From: PRS1 sp965250265
GTDB taxonomy: Bacteria > Bacteroidota > Bacteroidia > Flavobacteriales > Flavobacteriaceae
Assembly: GCA_965250265.1 (NCBI GenBank)
Contig: CBDFNO010000015.1
Span: 124,001-188,000, forward strand
DNA length: 64,000 nucleotides
Reading direction: 5' to 3'
Of this stretch, positions 55,271-62,488 are shown one piece after another; within the stretch, counting starts at the first letter, position 1, and each line of letters starts with the position of its first letter. The position numbers and the translations under genes are program-made. The notes below the pieces were generated by a model. It was not told where the DNA came from, searched no databases, and was given only the letters and a program-made list of their open reading frames with translations.

Positions 55271-55738
55271 ATGGGAATAAAAAGTTTTCTAGCTCCTCGA
55301 AAAAAGCAACAGCAAGCTACAGATGATATACCTTTTAAGGTAAGTGATTATATGACCAGAAACTTGATAACCTTTCGGTCAGATCAAAAGATTGAACTCG
55401 TAGTAGACACCTTGTTAAAATACAAAATTTCTGGGGCGCCAGTTGTGAATGAAAAACATGAACTCATTGGTATTATATCTGAAGGTGATTGTATAAAACA
55501 TATTAGTGAGAGTCGTTATTATAATATGCCAATGGATAATAATACTGTTGAAAAACATATGGTTAAAAACGTTGAAACTATTGATGGTAACATGAATATT
55601 TTTGATGCTGCTACCAAATTTATACAAGCAAAGCGAAGACGTTTCCCGATTGTTGAGGATGGTAAACTTGTTGGGCAAATAAGCCAGAAAGATATTCTAA
55701 AAGCTGCGTTAGCATTAAAAGGTCATAATTGGAAATAA
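55271..55738 (+). CDS. CBS-domain-pair protein
   Basis: A 155-residue protein consisting of two CBS domains: DYMTRNLITFRSDQKIELVV with GAPVVNEKHELIGIISEGDC, and KHMVKNVETIDGNMNIFDAA with RRFPIVEDGKLVGQISQKDI. CBS pairs bind adenine nucleotides and usually regulate another protein; here the pair stands alone with a short basic N-terminus (LAPRKKQQQ). It ends 1 bp before the convergent zinc-ribbon gene. Confidence 0.9.
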   Translation: MGIKSFLAPRKKQQQATDDIPFKVSDYMTRNLITFRSDQKIELVVDTLLKYKISGAPVVNEKHELIGIISEGDCIKHISESRYYNMPMDNNTVEKHMVKNVETIDGNMNIFDAATKFIQAKRRRFPIVEDGKLVGQISQKDILKAALALKGHNWK

Positions 55739-55739
55739 A

Positions 55740-56090
55740 TTAACTTTCTCTTTTAACTAAAGCATAATAATCTCCTTCTAAAGGCAAATAGCCTTGATCG
55801 TACACAAAATAATATACAGTACCTACTTTTGTTGTGTAAATACTCGTAAAATAATTAAAATCGAAACCTTTCTCAATAAGTTTAGCTCTTGATGTTTTTG
55901 TTTTTTTGTCTGGATTTAATGCTTCAAGAATTCTATAATTTTTACGCAACCTGTTATTAGTATTTCTAATTAGGTTTTTACTGTCTTTGTTAAATTTATT
56001 ATTATACGAATTCCTGCAGGCATCACTGCAAAATTTCTTATCAATTCTGCCTACAATTTTCGCTCCACATTCAGGACATTGTTTTTTCAT
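55740..56090 (-). CDS. Small zinc-ribbon protein
   Basis: A 116-residue protein starting MKKQCPECGAKIVGRIDKKF. Four cysteines (CPEC and FCSDAC) make a zinc ribbon like that of DUF2116-type proteins. The rest is basic and helical (RNTNNRLRKNYRILEALNP), then a beta-rich end (YYFVYDQGYLPLEGDYYALV). Nucleic-acid binding is possible. The start at 56090 overlaps the GNAT gene by 20 bp; a start at 56096 is also possible. Confidence 0.75.
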   Translation of the reverse strand: MKKQCPECGAKIVGRIDKKFCSDACRNSYNNKFNKDSKNLIRNTNNRLRKNYRILEALNPDKKTKTSRAKLIEKGFDFNYFTSIYTTKVGTVYYFVYDQGYLPLEGDYYALVKRES

Positions 56091-56622
56091 AATCATCTTT
56101 TTTAAGTTCATACCATGAAGCTATAATATCTTCAAAAGGAAAATCATTAATATATTTTAAACCAATTTTTTGTAAGACTTTATTTGAAGTAACGTTCTCA
56201 ATATCTGCAGCTCCACAAATCGTCTTAATATTAAGCTCTTTAAATCCAAAATCCAAAACCGCTAAAGACGATTCTGTAGCGTAACCATTTCCCCAAAAAC
56301 GTGGTATAAATCTATAACCAATATCATAAAAGCCTCTTTTATCATTGAGCTCTTCTTTTTCATCTAAATTTAATTTCAAACCTGACCAACCTACAAAATC
56401 ACCACTAGATTTCTCAATAGTAGCAAAACGTCCAATACCTCGTTCTTTATATTGCTCTCTTATAAATTGAATAATCTCAATTGCTTTCTCTTTTGTTTTT
56501 ATAGGCTTATTTCCTAAATATTTATGTACTGTTGAGTTTGAATCCAACTCAAAGATACCTTCAACGTCGGTTGGCAATAACTCTCTTAAGATTAATCTAT
56601 CTGTTTCTATATAAAATTTCAT
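56071..56622 (-). CDS. GNAT family N-acetyltransferase (RimJ/RimL-like)
   Basis: A 183-residue acetyltransferase. RLILRELLPTDVEGIFEL is the usual start for RimJ/RimL-type enzymes. The acetyl-CoA loop is IGYRFIPRFWGNGYATESSL, and CGAADIENVTSNKVLQKIGL is the C-terminal motif. It would transfer an acetyl group to a protein N-terminus or a small amine; the target is unknown. It starts 1 bp after the DinB gene and overlaps the zinc-ribbon gene, so the three form an operon. Confidence 0.9.
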   Translation of the reverse strand: MKFYIETDRLILRELLPTDVEGIFELDSNSTVHKYLGNKPIKTKEKAIEIIQFIREQYKERGIGRFATIEKSSGDFVGWSGLKLNLDEKEELNDKRGFYDIGYRFIPRFWGNGYATESSLAVLDFGFKELNIKTICGAADIENVTSNKVLQKIGLKYINDFPFEDIIASWYELKKDDYEKTMS

Positions 56623-56623
56623 A

Positions 56624-57148
56624 TCATTTGTTCAATATTGAAATGTATTCAACCCAAGGACCCACTTGATCCTTATATTGTTTTGCCATAACCCTTGATA
56701 TTTGAGCAATATGTCCTAAATCGTGGGTAACCCAAGTTGCTAATAGATGCTTTAATGTAACTTCTCCTAATTCTGGATGTATTGCTTTTAAGTTGAAATC
56801 TTCTACCGAAATGTTTAAGGATTTTAAATACTCCAGATTTTTAGATCTTAATTCAGTAAATTCTTTTAATAAATCATTTAAGGTTTTTCCTTTAGAGTTT
56901 TCAAATTGTGCAAAGCGATTATATGGTTCAAAAGTTTTATTTTCTGAATTATTTAAAATAATGTTTGTACGTGTAATCCAGTCGGTTTTTTCTCCATGAA
57001 TAAGATGTCCTACAATATCAAAGGCAGACCAGGTTTCTCCACCTTCATTGCAAAAAATCCAATCATCAGATAAGTTAGACAAAAACTGCTGTAAAGTTTT
57101 TGGTGTTTGCTCTAATATTTCTATGGCTTGATTTATATTGTAAATCAT
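56624..57148 (-). CDS. DinB family putative metal-dependent protein
   Basis: A 174-residue four-helix-bundle protein of the DinB/YfiT type. Three histidines that usually bind a metal are visible in DIVGHLIHGE and THDLGHIAQISRVM. Family members include thiol transferases that use bacillithiol or other thiols; the substrate here is not known. It lies 11 bp after the M28 peptidase on the same strand and 1 bp before the GNAT gene. Confidence 0.88.
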   Translation of the reverse strand: MIYNINQAIEILEQTPKTLQQFLSNLSDDWIFCNEGGETWSAFDIVGHLIHGEKTDWITRTNIILNNSENKTFEPYNRFAQFENSKGKTLNDLLKEFTELRSKNLEYLKSLNISVEDFNLKAIHPELGEVTLKHLLATWVTHDLGHIAQISRVMAKQYKDQVGPWVEYISILNK

Positions 57149-57159
57149 AATAGATATAT

Positions 57160-59211
57160 CTAATTAATCACATTAATAGAAGTCATTGCTTCCAAATACT
57201 CAACAACTAATTCTAACGGAATTGGACCAAATTCTGCTGAAAGTAAATTTCTTATTTCTAAAACACTATTTATTCCATTTACAAAATTCAATGCTTCATA
57301 AGCATACTCGTAACCAGATCCTCTCTTACCTATATAACTAAATAATTCAGGCCTTTTTTTATTGGAATCAAAGTGATCGGTAAAATAATCGTACCCAAAA
57401 ACTGACATTGGCCCTTTTATGTCACTATTTCTTTTATAAACTATTGAAGCTTTATCGTGAGTTAATATGCGTTGTTTGCCTTTTCCAATTGTAGTTTTCA
57501 GGTTAGTCAAAAATTTTGAATATTCATCACGAAATTCATTTGTGCCATTTGCAAAAGGTTGCATGGAGTTGAACCTATCTATCTCATGAACCCAAAAATA
57601 ATGTTTCACATTTTCACCTTCTTCCAAAGATAATTCTTGTGCATATTGAAGCATCTCCGAACTTCGTTTAAGCACTTGACGTTTTAACAAATTGGTTAGC
57701 ATTGACAAGTTTTCGTTCCCAAAATCAGCTAGATAATACGCACTACTTGCTCCTATAAAACCAGATCGTTTCAATTTGGTAGGATCAATATTGGCAGGTA
57801 CATCATAGTTTGTATGAATATAGCGATCTGGCCAATCGTGTAAATAAATAGAAGGAATCCTGAAAGAACCTTCACTAAACACCTGAAAATCGCTTCCCAT
57901 ACTAAACTGACCTAAAACAGCATGAAGCGGTTCCTTTCCACCTTCAATAGAAACCATCGGATAACGAACATTTTCTCCACTTGCATAATCATCAGAGCTT
58001 TTATTAACAAAATCTCCAAAGGTTTCTGCTACATCATTTATAAAAGAAGCGATGCTTTGCGGACTTTTAGACACATGAAAAATGGCTTTGGTTTCTGGTC
58101 CTCCTCCAACCATATCCATATGAATGTTGAATTTTATGTTCTTGGCAAATTCTGGTCTATAATTAAGTAAGGCAGTTGTCCCTTCAATTTCTGGCGACCA
58201 TATAAATCTGATTGTTCGTTTTGGTCGTTCAATTTTATTTTCATCAATGAGCTTTTTAAGTGTTCGAGCAACTTCTAGTATAGCCACACAACCACTTGCA
58301 TTGTCATTAGCTCCAGGTCGTGGATGATCCAGATGACAAGTAAAAGCAATTTCTTCGTTTTTTAATTTTGAATCTGAACCTTCTATAATTGCTGTTAAAA
58401 TTTCGTAATTTCCTGGGTGTTGTCCGGCAATAACTTTGGCGTGGAAAGTAATAACTTCATCATTATTAAGCCTTTTTTGGTAGGCTCGTGCCTGTTTTAA
58501 AGATACCATAAAAGCAAAAGCTTTTGTTTTGGCAAACGAATCTAAATGTCCCCAACGAATAAGGTTTTCGTTTTCCTTATACCAAGCAGTCACCTGATTT
58601 TGCGCATAGCTAATAATACCTACTGCTCCATATTTTTCAAGAGCCAACGCTACAACATTCTCGGGTTGAGAAGCGGTTAATACCAATCTCCCCTTTATAT
58701 CTTTATTTGTATAATCGGCCTCCGAAGTTCCCACACCAATATCTACAAGCTCAGCAGTAACTTCTCCACTTTCGCTGTCTTGAGCTAACACTAACGGAAT
58801 AGATTGCCAATCGGCTACTTTTGTTTTATGTGTCCAAGTATTATTTTGTTGTTCTACTTCCCATAATTCTGCGAAGTCGACATCCCAAGCTAATCTTGAT
58901 TTTTGAGTTCCATACATGGTTTTTCCATCGGTCGGAATGCTAATTAGTTCTATAGATTCTAATTTATATTCTTTGAGTTTTGATTGAATAAAATCGGTTG
59001 CTTTTTTATAATCTTGTGAACCTCTCATACGATGCAATCGTGATATAAATTCTAAATTTCGTTTGGCTGATTCACCAGATAATTCTTCGTTAAGATGCTG
59101 TACTAAGATTTCTTGACCTAAAGGAATTTGTTGTGCAAAAGAGATAGTACTTAATATTAAAATAAAGAGTAATACTAGAAATGGGTAATAGGATGTACTG
59201 GTTTTTTTCAT
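57160..59211 (-). CDS. Secreted M28 family zinc peptidase
   Basis: A 683-residue exported protein (signal peptide MKKTSTSYYPFLVLLFILIL, cleaved after SFAQ). A PA-like insert (KGRLVLTASQPENVVALALE) precedes the M28 peptidase core: FTCHLDHPRPGANDNASGCV (metal ligands H and D), FIWSPEIEGTTALL (catalytic and metal glutamate region), NIHMDMVGGG (D) and YIHTNYDVPANI (H). It likely releases N-terminal amino acids from extracellular peptides. The start at 59211 was chosen because the signal peptide begins there; the longer ORF to 59292 adds 27 residues and runs into the transposase remnant. Confidence 0.9.
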   Translation of the reverse strand: MKKTSTSYYPFLVLLFILILSTISFAQQIPLGQEILVQHLNEELSGESAKRNLEFISRLHRMRGSQDYKKATDFIQSKLKEYKLESIELISIPTDGKTMYGTQKSRLAWDVDFAELWEVEQQNNTWTHKTKVADWQSIPLVLAQDSESGEVTAELVDIGVGTSEADYTNKDIKGRLVLTASQPENVVALALEKYGAVGIISYAQNQVTAWYKENENLIRWGHLDSFAKTKAFAFMVSLKQARAYQKRLNNDEVITFHAKVIAGQHPGNYEILTAIIEGSDSKLKNEEIAFTCHLDHPRPGANDNASGCVAILEVARTLKKLIDENKIERPKRTIRFIWSPEIEGTTALLNYRPEFAKNIKFNIHMDMVGGGPETKAIFHVSKSPQSIASFINDVAETFGDFVNKSSDDYASGENVRYPMVSIEGGKEPLHAVLGQFSMGSDFQVFSEGSFRIPSIYLHDWPDRYIHTNYDVPANIDPTKLKRSGFIGASSAYYLADFGNENLSMLTNLLKRQVLKRSSEMLQYAQELSLEEGENVKHYFWVHEIDRFNSMQPFANGTNEFRDEYSKFLTNLKTTIGKGKQRILTHDKASIVYKRNSDIKGPMSVFGYDYFTDHFDSNKKRPELFSYIGKRGSGYEYAYEALNFVNGINSVLEIRNLLSAEFGPIPLELVVEYLEAMTSINVIN

Positions 59212-59249
59212 TGTTAAATATTTATTCTTTAAAATTAAGAATAAAAAAT

Positions 59250-59390
59250 CATGAAAAAAGAAAGAAAAGATATTTAGATGAGTTTTCAGCACGTTTTAAT
59301 ACTCGTAAATTATCGTCTAACGAGAGATTTGAGAAGTTTCTTAATGATTGTGAGAGCGTGTTAAGTTATAAGGTTTTAACAGAAGCATAG
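59250..59390 (+). pseudogene. C-terminal remnant of an IS1595-type transposase
   Basis: About 46 residues, HEKRKKRYLDEFSARFNTRK followed by LSSNERFEKFLNDCESVLSY and KVLTEA, ending at TAG 59390. The YLDEFSxRxNTRK pattern followed by RF and a Y-K-L end is what I recall from the end of ISXO2/IS1595-family DDE transposases. The rest of the transposase and the inverted repeats are missing. The start codon of the divergent M28 gene lies just upstream, so the element was truncated here. It could alternatively be a real short ORF. Confidence 0.5.
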
Positions 59391-59397
59391 TATAAAC

Positions 59398-59423
59398 AAT
59401 AAAGCCCTATTAAGGGCTTTATT
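59398..59423. terminator. Bidirectional terminator after the transposase remnant
   Basis: An 11-bp stem (59398-59408 with 59413-59423) containing GCCCT/AGGGC, loop ATTA. It also lies 28 bp after the stop of the minus-strand gene at 59451. Confidence 0.8.
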
Positions 59424-59450
59424 TATGTTGATTAATTGTAGTTATAATAA

Positions 59451-59759
59451 TTAATAAAAGAAAAATGCTCTAAAAAGAAAAACGAAAATTATTATGATAA
59501 GCACAATATTCAATAGAGTATGCGAATTTTTCAGCTTTTTTTTAATAATACCAACAATAACAGTGGAAATGAAAAACAATATTAATAATGACAAATTTAC
59601 TATCCAAGTAACCATTAAAACAAAAGCAACTCCTATTCCAGAATTTGCTGACCCGTAATTTGGAGCAGATTTAGCTTCATTCAAATCACCATCAATGATT
59701 AAATTGACAACAACAAGAATGATACACAAAACAGTTATTAGAATATTTAATTTTTTCAT
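59451..59759 (-). CDS. Small three-helix membrane protein
   Basis: A 102-residue protein with three hydrophobic segments (LNILITVLCIILVVVNLII, IGVAFVLMVTWIVNLSLLIL running into FFISTVIVGII, and LLNIVLIIIIFVFLFRAFFF). The first loop is NEAKSAPNYGSANSG. No family recognised. It faces away from the small ORFs at 59.8 kb. Confidence 0.6.
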   Translation of the reverse strand: MKKLNILITVLCIILVVVNLIIDGDLNEAKSAPNYGSANSGIGVAFVLMVTWIVNLSLLILFFISTVIVGIIKKKLKNSHTLLNIVLIIIIFVFLFRAFFFY

Positions 59760-59811
59760 AAAACAAAAGTAAACAAATCATAACAACAGCCGTTTTTACT
59801 ATATTTACATT

Positions 59812-60021
59812 ATGGAAAAGAGCTTCGATACAATAAATCTTGAATACATAGAAACTAGAAAGGTGTCTGTTTTAGGCAAACTTGTTGCTATGGTATTGGT
59901 AGTGATATTTACTTTTGTTCCTATGTATGAGTTTATAACGCAGTTTAAGCCAGGTTTTATAGGATGTACTTATGGAATCGCAGGGAATTGTGGATGTATT
60001 GTACCATTGATAATAAATTAA
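59812..60021 (+). CDS. Small single-pass membrane protein
   Basis: A 69-residue protein with a charged N-terminus (MEKSFDTINLEYIETRK), one hydrophobic helix (LGKLVAMVLVVIFTFVPMY) and a short cysteine-containing tail (CTYGIAGNCGCIVPL). No family recognised. Its stop is directly followed by the ATG of the next small gene, so they are probably an operon. Confidence 0.55.
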   Translation: MEKSFDTINLEYIETRKVSVLGKLVAMVLVVIFTFVPMYEFITQFKPGFIGCTYGIAGNCGCIVPLIIN

Positions 60022-60147
60022 ATGAATAAAAAAGAAACCCCAAAAGGAAACAAAAAACAGAGAGCCAAAAAGTATGAAGAAAAGCTCTCTATTAACACAA
60101 CTTTAGACGATGTTCTAAAAGTGTCTGTTCCAAAGAAAAAGGAATAG
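60022..60147 (+). CDS. Small basic protein (41 residues)
   Basis: An ORF beginning with the ATG at 60022, no gap after the previous stop. The product starts MNKKETPKGNKKQRAKKYEE and ends LSINTTLDDVLKVSVPKKKE. The second half resembles short flavobacterial proteins with a 'TTLDDVLKVSV' type segment, whose function I do not know. The adjacency to the gene at 59812 is the main support. Confidence 0.5.
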   Translation: MNKKETPKGNKKQRAKKYEEKLSINTTLDDVLKVSVPKKKE

Positions 60148-60302
60148 TAGCATCGGTTTTGACCGTAAGACAGGGCTATAAGTATTGTCTAGTGCGACAC
60201 GTTATTTGATAGGATTACCTTTAGTTTTATTCAGCAAGATGCTCACTCTCTGAAGTTCTGAATAAGCAGAATTTTGATCGTGGATTAAAGGTCTGACTTC
60301 AC
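60148..60302. other. Non-coding interval of raised GC with possible structure
   Basis: No convincing ORF on either strand. Base composition appears more balanced than in the neighbouring DNA. Short hairpins are visible (CGGT-TTTG-ACCG near 60154; TTCTG...CAGAA near 60256). AAGACAG (60167-60173) is complementary to CTGTCTT (60342-60348), which could close a structured RNA of about 180 nt. This is suggestive only. Confidence 0.3.
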
Positions 60303-60326
60303 AAAAAAAATCGCCTTTCCTGGCGA
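60303..60326 (-). terminator. Intrinsic terminator of the predicted small RNA
   Basis: Stem 60311-60315 / 60322-60326, 6-nt loop, then eight T on the minus strand. On the plus strand no T-run follows the hairpin, so it is directional. Confidence 0.65.
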
Positions 60327-60366
60327 AATTAAATTACTATACTGTCTTGTCCCTGTTGTATATAGT
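60303..60366 (-). ncRNA. Predicted small RNA with 5' hairpin and intrinsic terminator
   Basis: On the minus strand a good promoter (60401-60372) is followed by about 64 nt: an imperfect hairpin with arms ACTATA and TATAGT (around 60364 and 60335), a linker, and a terminator with stem TCGCC/GGCGA (60326-60322 with 60315-60311) followed by eight T (60310-60303). There is no ORF. The predicted 5' end near 60366 is approximate. It does not match a family that I can name. Confidence 0.5.
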
Positions 60367-60371
60367 TCCCC

Positions 60372-60401
60372 CAAATATAGCAAAATATATTCGTTTACAA
60401 A
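60372..60401 (-). promoter_or_regulatory. Promoter of the predicted small RNA
   Basis: Minus-strand TTTG (60401-60398), 18-nt spacer, TATATTTG (60379-60372). Both elements match the Bacteroidota consensus exactly. The -33 element lies inside the TACAAAC repeat block. Confidence 0.6.
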
Positions 60402-60425
60402 CGACTACAAACATTTACAAACGAT
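60392..60425. repeat. Three TACAAAC repeats with 10-bp period and an overlapping palindrome
   Basis: TACAAACGAC (60396-60405), TACAAACATT (60406-60415) and TACAAACGAT (60416-60425) are in tandem, one helical turn apart. The first overlaps the palindrome CGTTT-AC-AAACG (60392-60403). This is how an operator or iteron block looks. It is about 105 bp before ssb and covers the -33 element of the predicted small RNA. Confidence 0.65.
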
Positions 60426-60530
60426 TTTAAATACTTAATAACCGAATAATATTTGAAAGCTGTTTCATATTTGCAGTGTTGAATCAGGGAGGTTCAATAG
60501 TATTAACTGTTTAACATTAAAAATTAAATT

Positions 60531-60863
60531 ATGAACACACTTAGAAACAAAGTACAGTTGATTGGAAATTTAGGAAATGACCCGGAAATTATCAATCTTG
60601 AATCAGGAAAAACATTAGCAAAATTTTCTATAGCTACAAACGAAAGCTATAAAAATGCTAAAGGCGAAAAAGTAACAGATACACAATGGCACAATGTTGT
60701 GGCTTGGGGAAAAACTGCTGAGATCATTGAGAAATATGTTACCAAAGGAAAAGAAGTTGCTGTTGAAGGAAAACTAACATCAAGAAGTTACGAAACCAAA
60801 GAAGGTGAGAAAAAATACATCACCGAAGTGGTTTGTAATGAACTATTGATGTTGGGTAAATAA
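60531..60863 (+). CDS. ssb: Single-stranded DNA-binding protein, short form
   Basis: A 110-residue OB-fold protein: LRNKVQLIGNLGNDPEI at the start, SIATNESYKNAKGEKVTDTQ then WHNVVAWGKTAEIIEKYV in the core, and KEVAVEGKLTSRSYETKEGE at strand 4. It lacks the flexible tail and acidic C-terminal tip of the main cellular SSB, so it cannot recruit repair partners in the usual way. Short SSBs of this kind occur on the chromosome as second copies and in mobile elements. The leader holds a small inverted repeat (TTGAA 60479, TTCAA 60493). A terminator follows. Confidence 0.93.
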   Translation: MNTLRNKVQLIGNLGNDPEIINLESGKTLAKFSIATNESYKNAKGEKVTDTQWHNVVAWGKTAEIIEKYVTKGKEVAVEGKLTSRSYETKEGEKKYITEVVCNELLMLGK

Positions 60864-60880
60864 ATTAAACTTTAATAAAT

Positions 60881-60921
60881 AAAAACGCACTAAACTGAAT
60901 GTAAAAGTTTAGTGCATTTTT
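60881..60921. terminator. Bidirectional terminator between ssb and the PAP2 gene
   Basis: GCACTAAACT (60887-60896) pairs with AGTTTAGTGC (60906-60915), loop of 9 nt, flanked by AAAAA and TTTTT. Confidence 0.88.
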
Positions 60922-60932
60922 ATATACTTCAA

Positions 60933-61811
60933 CTAATCCCATTCCTTTTTTGCATTGCCCAGATCCAATCTGAACTTTTTATTTTCGGTCATTAAAACCA
61001 ACATTCTATGAGCTAAAATTCGTGCCGCTTCTTCATCACTCGGATAATGAATTCCCATAATTTCTCTGGATTCTCCTATCTCATAAGCTATATCTAAAAA
61101 CTGTTTTCTTTTTTCAGGAATAAGTTCGCTCCAAACAAATGCTTGTATATAAGCCCAAAGTGTGTGGCCACTTGCAAAAGATGGTGTTGACATTTGCGCC
61201 AAGGGATTTAAATTGGGATCCAAATGGTATGGGCGAGGTCTCAATAAGTGGTATTTAACAGTAAACTCGATTATACGCACGTCTTTGGTTACGCCTTCCA
61301 ACAATTTTGCAGTAGCCGGATAATTCGTGGCATTACAGTCATCGCCCATAATTGTCCTTCCTTCATAAAACAGATGTTCCATATTTTCTTGATATCGTGG
61401 ATGATTTTTTAGAACCGATATATGCGGCCAATATCCAATTCGAGCTAATACGTCCGAGGCTTGTTGCTCCTGAGCTTTAGTTCTTTTGGCTTCCCATTCC
61501 TTAAGAAAGTCCAGTTCAGCTTTTGTTTGATTGGAGCTATTGGCGGGAAAATTTATAAAACTTTTTAATTGAGATACCTGAATTTCATTAAGATATTCCG
61601 GCTTTACCATAGTATAAATAAGTGAGCCACTACTGTAAGAACTTGAGGGAAAAACTATCTTATCAAGATATGCCCTTTCAGAATTAGGATTAGGGTCAAG
61701 TAACTGAAATTGTTTGTAATGAGTTTTAGCCGATTCTAATGGATGGATGTTCTGCGCTGTTAAACTGTAACAGTGAAACAAAACGATGATCAGGATTATA
61801 CAACGTGTCAT
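60933..61811 (-). CDS. Exported PAP2-type acid phosphatase
   Basis: A 292-residue protein with a signal peptide (MTRCIILIIVLFHCYSLTAQ). The three PAP2 phosphatase motifs are KYHLLRPRPYHLD, PSFASGHTLWAYIQ and SREIMGIHYPSDEEAARILA, the last with the catalytic histidine. The layout resembles class A non-specific acid phosphatases rather than membrane-embedded PAP2 enzymes. It would hydrolyse phosphomonoesters in the periplasm. Upstream lies a candidate operator for the adjacent ArsR-family regulator. Confidence 0.9.
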   Translation of the reverse strand: MTRCIILIIVLFHCYSLTAQNIHPLESAKTHYKQFQLLDPNPNSERAYLDKIVFPSSSYSSGSLIYTMVKPEYLNEIQVSQLKSFINFPANSSNQTKAELDFLKEWEAKRTKAQEQQASDVLARIGYWPHISVLKNHPRYQENMEHLFYEGRTIMGDDCNATNYPATAKLLEGVTKDVRIIEFTVKYHLLRPRPYHLDPNLNPLAQMSTPSFASGHTLWAYIQAFVWSELIPEKRKQFLDIAYEIGESREIMGIHYPSDEEAARILAHRMLVLMTENKKFRLDLGNAKKEWD

Positions 61812-61838
61812 AATTTAAATTTTATGATTGATAATTTA

Positions 61839-61886
61839 TATATCGTTTATTAGCGATATACGAATTTAATATTTATTTTCGATATA
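61839..61886. promoter_or_regulatory. Candidate operator of the PAP2 gene
   Basis: TATATCG (61839-61845) and CGATATA (61854-61860) form an inverted repeat, and CGATATA recurs at 61880-61886. The sequence ATCGTTTAT (61842-61850) is repeated exactly in the leader of the ArsR-family gene (62276-62284). Confidence 0.5.
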
Positions 61887-61946
61887 TCTGCTATCTTTTA
61901 AAAAGATTAACATTTCGCTGTGATCTAAATTAAAGTGAAGTGTGTT

Positions 61947-62270
61947 CTAGAAATCAAAGAACTTCTTAAACTCCATAAGTAGCTCTTTGTTTAAGTAATA
62001 ATAAGTAAACTTATCTTTGCTTTCAGTAATAAAAAGATCGCAATCTTTTAAAATTTTGACATGTTGTGATACTGTAGACTGAGAATAATCGAACATTTCT
62101 ACCAGATCCTTATTACAGGTTACATTATCTACACCTTTACCATAATTTTTAGTGCTTAAATACCTGACCAATGCCACTCGAAGTGGATGCGCCAAAGCAT
62201 TAGCTATGGCTGCTATTTTTATATCCTTTTCGCTAATATAATCACTGGATATTTCTGTCCGTATTCTCAT
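61947..62270 (-). CDS. ArsR-family winged-helix transcriptional regulator
   Basis: A 107-residue regulator starting MRIRTEISSDYISEKDIKIA. The ArsR fold is clear: ALAHPLRVALVRYLS (helix 2), then CNKDLVEMFDYSQSTVSQHV with recognition helix QSTVSQHVKILKD, and the wing FTYYYLNKE. C52 lies where ArsR holds its metal-sensing cysteines and C77 follows the recognition helix, so metal, thiol or persulfide sensing is possible. The start at 62270 is used because an inverted repeat at 62272-62284, probably an autoregulatory operator, lies directly upstream; the longer ORF to 62336 would include it. Confidence 0.88.
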   Translation of the reverse strand: MRIRTEISSDYISEKDIKIAAIANALAHPLRVALVRYLSTKNYGKGVDNVTCNKDLVEMFDYSQSTVSQHVKILKDCDLFITESKDKFTYYYLNKELLMEFKKFFDF

Positions 62271-62271
62271 A

Positions 62272-62287
62272 ATAAATCGTTTATCGT
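62272..62287. promoter_or_regulatory. Candidate autoregulatory operator of the ArsR-family gene
   Basis: ATAAA-TCG-TTTAT (62272-62284) is a perfect 5-bp-arm palindrome, directly before the ATG at 62270. It holds ATCGTTTAT, shared with the PAP2 upstream region, and TTATCGT (62281-62287), which recurs inverted at 62436-62442 before the sterol desaturase gene. Confidence 0.5.
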
Positions 62288-62488
62288 AAATATACAATAT
62301 AAATTGATTTGCAAAACAGGCATTTTCAATATACAATGCTGATTGTTCCTAATTTTAATATATTTGTTAAGTATCTATAATTTATTTCAATCTTTTTATT
62401 TATAGTAGTTAAACATTCATAGACAAAACGAAATAACGATAAGGGATTTATGACTACTTTAGTCTTACAAAAAACATAACACAAATTC

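Noticed and set aside
59181..59249. 5' extension of the transposase-like ORF
   Set aside because: This part lies antisense to the M28 signal peptide and its sequence does not continue the transposase similarity, so only the tail from about 59250 was kept.
60148..60366. 6S RNA or other named structured RNA on the plus strand
   Set aside because: Only one 7-bp long-range helix and short hairpins can be seen; no conserved sequence of a named family could be recognised.
60392..60425. CRISPR-like or transposon-end repeats
   Set aside because: The copies are only 10 bp apart with no spacers and no terminal inverted repeat partner, so an operator or iteron array is the better reading.
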